A stretch of 64,000 nucleotides of DNA from Centroberyx gerrardi (taxonomy: Eukaryota > Chordata > Actinopteri > Beryciformes > Berycidae), in assembly GCF_048128805.1 (NCBI RefSeq), contig NC_136000.1, positions 26,414,359 to 26,478,358 of the forward strand, in the 5' to 3' direction. The notes under the pieces were generated by a model, which searched no databases, was not told the origin of the DNA, and was given only the letters and a program-made list of their open reading frames with translations. Position numbers and translations under genes: made by a program. This document shows, piece by piece, positions 58,166-64,000 of the stretch. Numbering within the stretch: position 1 is the first letter of the stretch; every line of letters begins with the position of its first letter.

Positions 58166-61100
58166 CTGTGTGTGTGTGTGTGTGTACTGTATGTATTCTG
58201 CCTATGTGTGTGTGCATAATGTGTGTCATAGCTGACAGCTTACAGCTGACAGCCTGCAGCTCTTGTGCTCATTATGCACTGTCTATAAGTTAGCATCTCT
58301 AGTAGACCCTGGTTGCACTTGTCTTTTCAATACATGTTTTGAGATCAGATCAAAAAGATCTGATGATGTGAGACTACATTTGTTTGGCGTCCACACTTGT
58401 ATACAGTGTAGAATTCAGATCAGGGTGGGAGACTGGCTACCTTCAAATCAAGAATGGTGGCTATGATAGCAATGTGTATAAAACAGAGAGGCATGATTTT
58501 TTTTTTTACACTCATCACTTACTTACAGTAATACGTCTTGGTCCTGTTTTGGGCTCTGCTCTCTTTCTTTAATATATTACAATAAGTAGTTTCAGTATTT
58601 TGGGGGAAAACAGGGCTAACTTCTAATGTTCTTTTAATTTCCCATTTTCACTACCAGTGGTGGTAATTTTGTTGCTGTGGTGGCTCATCACTGCTGAATT
58701 AACAGAGAGGAAACAAAACTATCAATGTAGTCAGCATAATAAACTATGCCGCCGTGTGGTTGCAGGTGACTCCATCTGTTTACACCCAAGAGATGTTACA
58801 GTCTACGGAGGAGCGTCTGGCCAACACCAACGAGATGCACCCGCCCCGCATCCTGGAACTGCTCGACATGGGCGAGACCACGCATCACAAAGTAAATGCC
58901 AGCTACTGTTGTGCTAGCTTAATAGCTTAATAGCTTGTGCTTTGCCTTCACCCGCAATCAAATTAAACCAAATGCTTAGGGGGGCGCCACCAGACAAATG
59001 GTCGCAGATGCGAGATGTGACATTAAGTGAAAGGATATTGTAGGCACTGATAACTGGATAAATGATACCAGTTAAACATGTTGGGATGTTATATGAACTT
59101 GAAGCACACACTAGAGGCTGGTGTTAGTACAACGCCATCAGTGACAATACCGTGACAATGACAACAGCCTACAGCAAAAGATAAAAGTTGGACAGGAGTT
59201 TGCCATCACCGCTGCTGTCTACAGACTTGCTTGAGCTGCTGACTTTCATCTTATGAGAATGAAACCCCTGGGGAATCCGCCATAGGAGTTTGAGTCCCAG
59301 CAAATGCGTTGAGACCTACATTTGGTTTTGACAAGCTGTCTCCTCACTACAAAGGGCTTCAAGACCACAGGGACATATAATATACATAACTGCTTCTGTA
59401 AATTCTTTGTTCAAGTTACTCACAGTGTTGGGATATTTTTAGTAACACACACTGTAGGCCTAGCTACCACACTTTGTTTAAAGATTGGCCTAGTCCCCCA
59501 CTTAGATCAAAATTAGCTGGTTCAACCAACATATTTAAAAATAATGGAGAATCTCTCATTTAATGACTGAATGTGATGGGCTTGACTGGAGGGGCAGAGG
59601 TGTCCAGAAAGAAAAAGAAAGCAACATGCTTTGTTGTTTTCTCAAACTTCTCATTATTTCATCATTAGTCCCCTGCATATAGAGCATCTGCTGTCTGCTA
59701 AGGTCATTTACGTTGTACTGTAGCGGCTTCTCCTTAGTCAGCAGGGACTAATTGATGGGCAGAGGGCAACCAATGTGACTGAATGCTATGTACTCTCACT
59801 GTCAGAAATTGACAGGGGCTCAGGGCAAAAATGCCCTCGAAAGTTCATAAAATGCCTATGAAATTTAAAATGAGGGGGCAGAATATGCCCCCGATAATTA
59901 GGAGTACCCTTTTTTGCATTTAGCCAATGACTGGGCAATTAAGTTGCAAAAGTGATACGATTCAGCCAGGAAAAGGAAATAGAAAAGCACATGACTAGAA
60001 TATCGAAATAAGCAATAAAAAAGTTTCAACACGTTTAGTAGACTGTAAAAGTGGGAAGTATGGGAAAGAAATGGATCACTAACATTTATGTTCTTCTCTC
60101 AAGAAGAACAAACTATTATAGTGAATGAATATGAGCAATACAGAAACAATATAACAGCGAAAGTTAACACTGGGACCAAGGCTAGAATTGCAGGAGGAAA
60201 ATTGAAGATAGTGTAAATGCGTAAATAAATAGACTTATAGGCACAGTGGGCATACTTTTCATTAATACAGTACTGTGTCATCACATTGAGGCTATGAAAA
60301 GATTTTGTTAACAAAGTCCGCTTCATGTTCGAGAATATGAGCGCAATGTGCGAGTATTCTCTTCTTTTTAGCAATCTGTTGGACCAATCATTCTCGGGAT
60401 TCCTATGAACGAATTTCAGCACACTTATTATGCAACAGTAAATTTCATTTATTATTAATCACATTATTAATCAATGCAATATTTCTGTTCATATCTGGTT
60501 TTGTAGATGGAATTTTTGCAATAAAGTAATCAAGTCCATGGGTTCCTCTAGGAGTGGTGATGCCATTTTTCCAGAGAGCCTCATCCTCAGCCTCAGTTAC
60601 CATGGTGATCAACCTTGCTATAAAGTGAACCATCTTCGTGACATTGAAAACTCCAGGTTAATCCTGGAGTTACCTCACTTACCCCATAATCTAGTTTCGT
60701 AGTAAAGAGCGGAAAAGATTGGCACTACTCAGCCAGGAGGAGTGGAAGAAAATTGCAACCACACAAACCACTGCATCACCAACTAAAACAGCCAATATAG
60801 TAAAAAAACAACAATGGAGGGGTGGAAGAAGGACTGGTAGGGAAAACAGCACCATCCTCTTCTGAAAGGCCTGTTCGCTTATATAGTAAAGTTTTGTGAA
60901 CTTTGGGAGAATTTCGAAGGTATCTTACTCTCTGGATTCTGGATGTTGTCACAAGGATAGAAGGATTAAGAAAATCCTGTAGTTTTACTTTGGCTTAAGT
61001 TTATTTTCTCATACATTTGATAAAAACTAGGTAAGACAAAAAAAATCCCATGGGACTTATGAAAGTGTTTCACATCAAAAGAAAAAGAGACAATACAATC

Positions 61101-61452
61101 AAAATGACAAGCAGAGACACAGGTGAACTGGGCACAGAAACCAAATGACACCAAAACTCATCACACAGGGAAATGGTGAAAAAACAACAAAATGCATAAA
61201 TAACATGCGAATAATTTAAAATAACCCTGATGCTAGGTAAGTGTGGAAGTGAGAGGGAGTGTGTGTAACGTGTGAGTGATTGTGTGTGTGACTTCAAAAC
61301 GACAGTGAGAAGAAGAGAATGTGTAATGTGTGTGTGTAAAGAGACAAAGTCAGAGGGATGGGAAGGGAAAGTATGTGTTGTGTTATTTAGGAAAAAAAAA
61401 CTTCAAGTAGTTTGATCATCTGATTGGGGACATTTCACTGGTTGTCATATTG

Positions 61453-61487
<35 letters not shown>

Positions 61488-61825
61488 GTCAGTTCTCCTT
61501 GGTGGATATGGACCAGGCGCTTTTCCAGCCCTACCCATCTGAGCTGGTTTTCCAGAACTTCACTCCTCCACAAACCTACAAGCTGCCCCTACTCCTCCTC
61601 AACAATGACAAGGTGTGTGAATGTGTGTGTGTCAATGTGTGAGCAATTACAACGACAAAATAGGCGCTAAGCTTATGTTTCTATCAATAGCGGCAGTATT
61701 TGTGACTCCTAAGCGAAAGATTGCAAGCGGTCTTGTAAGGAATAGCACAACAATATAATGCTTTAACTGCTTTGGCCACAAGCCGAGATAAAGGGTAGAG
61801 TGTGCGGGGTTGTACGTGTTTCTGT

Positions 61826-61857
<32 letters not shown>

Positions 61858-63951
61858 TGGGAGGGTGGGGGGTGTATATGGAATGCAGCATGATTGGAAA
61901 AGGTCATAGGGGATTGGAGGAGATTTATCGATGCGATTTGTACAAGACACCATCAAGTTGTAATAAATAAATCATCACCTGTGTGTGTGTACCTGGGTCT
62001 GTGTTTGTGGCAGTGTGGTGTTTGCAATTTTTTATAGTGTGTGTGTGTGTGCCTGTGTGTGCGTGTCCGTTTGCCTGCATGTGTGTCTCTGCTTGTGTTA
62101 TTTTATTTTTGTGTAGGTTTCAAGGCAAGTGAAGGTGGTGCTGGAGGACTCGCAGTATTTCCATGTGGTCGGTCCGGAGGATGCATGTAGCAAGGTTGCA
62201 CCAGGAATGGCCACCGCTTTCACTGTTTTCTTCACCCCGCAAGAGAACAAGGTACCAGAGGACAGGGAGAAGTTAGACTGGTCCATAGAATTAGTATAGA
62301 TAGAAAGGGTAGCTGGAGTGATCCATAGAGCAGTCGGAAGTATCATGGTGATCTGCAGTGGTACACTTTAATCAGAGACTGAGTTGTTGCAGCAGCAGAA
62401 AATAGGATATAGCCAAGAAGAACAGAGACATAATACAAGTAAGCATGGCTACTATACCTACTGACTGAATACAGTAAAAATATATAGAGAAAGAGTTCAA
62501 GCTCTTTCTAATATGAGAGAACAAATCTACAGAAATGTGTCAACATGCATTGTAGCTATTCACTTGCAAAAATGAATATGAAAATGTGAATATTAAATAT
62601 GAATAAATATTCACATGCAAATATGCATTGTAGCTATATACAGCATTATCAAAAGTTCACTGCCAGCCATCATATGTGTACCAGCCAGAAGACTCATTCA
62701 ATAATGTCAGTTTAAGAATTTGGGACTACCCATTCTATCCATTTATATTTTGTGCTCAGATCTCTCTGAGGTGTATTGACAAGGGCAAGGGAAGGGTCAG
62801 AAGGTTAAAGGTCAAGGGTCAGGCATTAGGTTACACAAGCACATCCTTTTGTCTTCTCTCATCCTGATATTGTGGGTGACAGTGAAAACTGAGAAGCAAG
62901 GGTCAACATGAAATGTAGCAATATTATGTTAAACATAACATAATGCCTCATGGGTGTTTTTATACAGTGGTTACCACCATACACTGTTTTCGTTAAGGTT
63001 TTTGTGACTGTGATATTAGAAACTAACAAGAACAATGGTTTATTAGCTCTTTGGTTGCCACAAGGTATACTATTCCTATTTTTCATTAAGAGTGGCTTGG
63101 TGCACTGTACAGGCTCATAAATCAGTCAGAATGCCTATTTCACCAATCAGATTACTTGGCTGGAACTACTTTTTGTTTAGCTCTGCATAATTCATACATC
63201 CAGGAAATGGGCTATGAGTATGAGTGTTTGCCCCGCTGTGTGTTTGTGCTGATATCTGCATGTGTGTGTGTGTGTTTGTGCCTGTGTCTCCATCCAGGAC
63301 TACCTCCACAGACTGGTTTGTGTGACAGAGAGGGAGAGGTTTGAGGTTCCAATCCGTGCCATCGGGCCGCGGGCCATCCTTGACTTTCGCGACCAGCTGC
63401 ATTTGCCCGTCTGTCCAGTCAAAGCCTCCACACAGCGGACTCAGCTAGTCCGCAACATAGGAAACAGCCAGGCCAAGTTCCAGCTACGCACACAGAGGTG
63501 AGAACCAATAGGGGATCGACTTATGTTTACTCTATTTGAGTGATTTCAATACGTATTATGTTTTCTTATTGAACAGTTAGTTCCAGTCCTCAATTCTGAT
63601 TGGCTGAGACATGTTGGAAGCCATTGTAAAGTACCCAATAAACACACACCTATGACCGCATAACAGTTAATTTAAATATTACCACTTATACTGCTACTTA
63701 TGTGTCGCTTACTGTAGCTGTAACTGTTTAGCTACTGTTGAAGAACTATACTGCCTATTGATTAGAAATAAAAGTTTAATTTCTATTGTATTCTATTATA
63801 TTGTATTGTATTCTATTCTATTGCAGCCCCTTCTCAGTGACGCCGTCTGTTGGGACTCTTGGTGTAGGCGAGAGCATGCAGGTGACTGTGGACTTTAACC
63901 CCAGAACTACAGGAGACCACAGGCAGGACCTGCTGCTGCACTACCATACTG
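56623..63951 (+). CDS. hydin: HYDIN axonemal central pair protein, N-terminal part (runs off the window)
   Basis: Six coding exons with matching phases encode the first 269 residues of a protein that in vertebrates exceeds 5,000. HYDIN is a structural protein of the C2b projection of the central pair in motile cilia. Sequence typical of the HYDIN N-terminus is clear: EERLANTNEMHPPRILELLD, MDQALFQPYPSELVFQNFTP, VKVVLEDSQYFHVVGPEDAC, DYLHRLVCVTERERFEVPIR and SVTPSVGTLGVGESMQVTVD. From about residue 85 on it reads as beta-rich ASH/MSP-type Ig-like modules, whose VDFNPRTTGDHRQDLLLHY ending is characteristic. The start is ATG 56623, preceded by a spliced leader. Pathogenic loss in mammals gives ciliary defects and hydrocephalus. 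The remaining exons lie to the right of the window. Confidence 0.95.
56750..57048. mobile_element. possible hAT-like repeat with GGTTTTCAAA ends
   Basis: The left end GGCGGTTTTCAAAC and right end GTCTTTGAAAACTGCTGC are an imperfect inverted repeat. Just inside, GTGGACCC is answered by GTGACCCACC. I saw no clear 8-bp duplication, so it is old or misbounded. Confidence 0.45.
58137..58185. repeat. GT microsatellite
   Basis: About (GT)24 with one interruption, inside a hydin intron. Confidence 0.9.
58766..58891 (+). CDS. hydin: hydin coding exon 2
   Basis: 42 codons, VTPSVYTQEMLQSTEERLAN onward to ETTHHK, strongly HYDIN-like. The acceptor is GGTTGCAG and the donor is AAA then GTAAAT. Confidence 0.95.
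58892..61492. other. hydin intron after coding exon 2
   Basis: 2.6-kb AT-rich intron; no repeat recognised apart from the terminal GT tract (61457-61486). Confidence 0.55.
61457..61486. repeat. GT microsatellite at a hydin acceptor
   Basis: (GT)15 that ends only 4 bases before the AG of the next exon's acceptor, in place of a normal pyrimidine tract. Confidence 0.9.
61493..61612 (+). CDS. hydin: hydin coding exon 3
   Basis: 40 codons, FSLVDMDQALFQPYPSELVF then QNFTPPQTYKLPLLLLNNDK. The donor AAG then GTGTGTGA is followed by more GT repeats. Confidence 0.95.
61831..61857. repeat. GT microsatellite
   Basis: (GT)13 in a hydin intron; further GT-rich stretches at 61980-62080. Confidence 0.9.
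62117..62251 (+). CDS. hydin: hydin coding exon 4
   Basis: 45 codons, VSRQVKVVLEDSQYFHVVGP onward to FFTPQENK. The acceptor is TTTTTGTGTAG and the donor is AAG then GTACCA. Confidence 0.95.
62252..63297. other. hydin intron after coding exon 4
   Basis: 1-kb intron with a GT tract (63259-63277) before the acceptor; nothing else seen. Confidence 0.55.
63298..63497 (+). CDS. hydin: hydin coding exon 5
   Basis: 66 codons and two bases, DYLHRLVCVTERERFEVPIR onward to FQLRTQ. The donor is AG then GTGAGA. Confidence 0.95.
63827..63951 (+). CDS. hydin: hydin coding exon 6
   Basis: 125 bases completing Ser228 and encoding PFSVTPSVGTLGVGESMQVT then VDFNPRTTGDHRQDLLLHYH and T, plus one base. This is an ASH-type module end. 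The donor is ACTG then GTGAGG. Only 49 bases of the next intron are in the window. Confidence 0.95.
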
Positions 63952-64000
63952 GTGAGGAAAACACAGGGCTCTGTAGATAGCATGCACTATGGTGCATGCT

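Larger units (their letters stand above)
56725..58765. other. hydin intron after coding exon 1
   Basis: 2-kb intron with an inverted-repeat element (56750-57048) and a GT microsatellite (58137-58185); otherwise AT-rich. Confidence 0.6.

Overview
This window is nuclear DNA of a ray-finned fish, most likely a teleost. It has small GT-AG spliced exons in long introns, very many CA/GT microsatellites, tRNA-derived SINE copies of a kind common in teleosts, short TTAA and hAT MITEs, and proteins that read as fish orthologues of vertebrate genes. No prokaryotic, viral or CRISPR content was seen.

Layout from left to right. (1) 328-1573, minus strand: two exons of a single-pass membrane protein that I cannot name; the gene continues beyond the left edge. 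(2) 1.6-11.3 kb: a gene-free stretch with an L1-type reverse transcriptase remnant, one copy of an interspersed repeat, and CTCF-like and ZNF143-like sites. (3) 11327-15288, minus: a complete six-exon short-chain dehydrogenase/reductase of 259 residues, with a 389-bp hAT MITE in intron 3. (4) 15.3-22.5 kb: intergenic, repeats only. (5) 23277-38902, minus: a complete eleven-exon calretinin gene (calb2, 271 residues, six EF-hands), with TATA-like and GC-rich promoter sequence and a very long alternating GT tract just upstream. (6) 39-44.3 kb: intergenic, with homopolymer and CA tracts, a possible homeodomain-site cluster and a TTAA MITE. (7) 44362-53056, minus: a complete six-exon purine nucleoside phosphorylase (pnp, 287 residues) with all known active-site positions kept, a CRE/GC-box promoter and a second CpG-rich patch in intron 1. 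(8) 53.2-55.8 kb: the divergent pnp-hydin spacer, with a diverged triplicated repeat. (9) 55.87 kb to the right edge, plus: the first exons of hydin, a ciliary central-pair protein, preceded by a near-consensus RFX X-box; the gene runs off the window.

Each reading frame was joined by hand at GT-AG junctions. All exon phases agree, and the finished proteins have the family's usual length (259, 271 and 287 residues). The genes are not an operon or pathway: they are an NAD(P)H-type reductase, a neuronal calcium buffer, a purine salvage enzyme and a cilium protein. In human, CALB2 and HYDIN are neighbours on chromosome 16q22, so the block looks like ancestral synteny with a pnp paralogue lying between them. 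No wholly new system was found. The most useful leads are the X-box at hydin, the GT-repeat-bounded hydin splice sites, the internal CpG promoter candidate in pnp, the well-defined MITEs, and the unidentified membrane protein whose cytoplasmic tail is encoded by a microsatellite.
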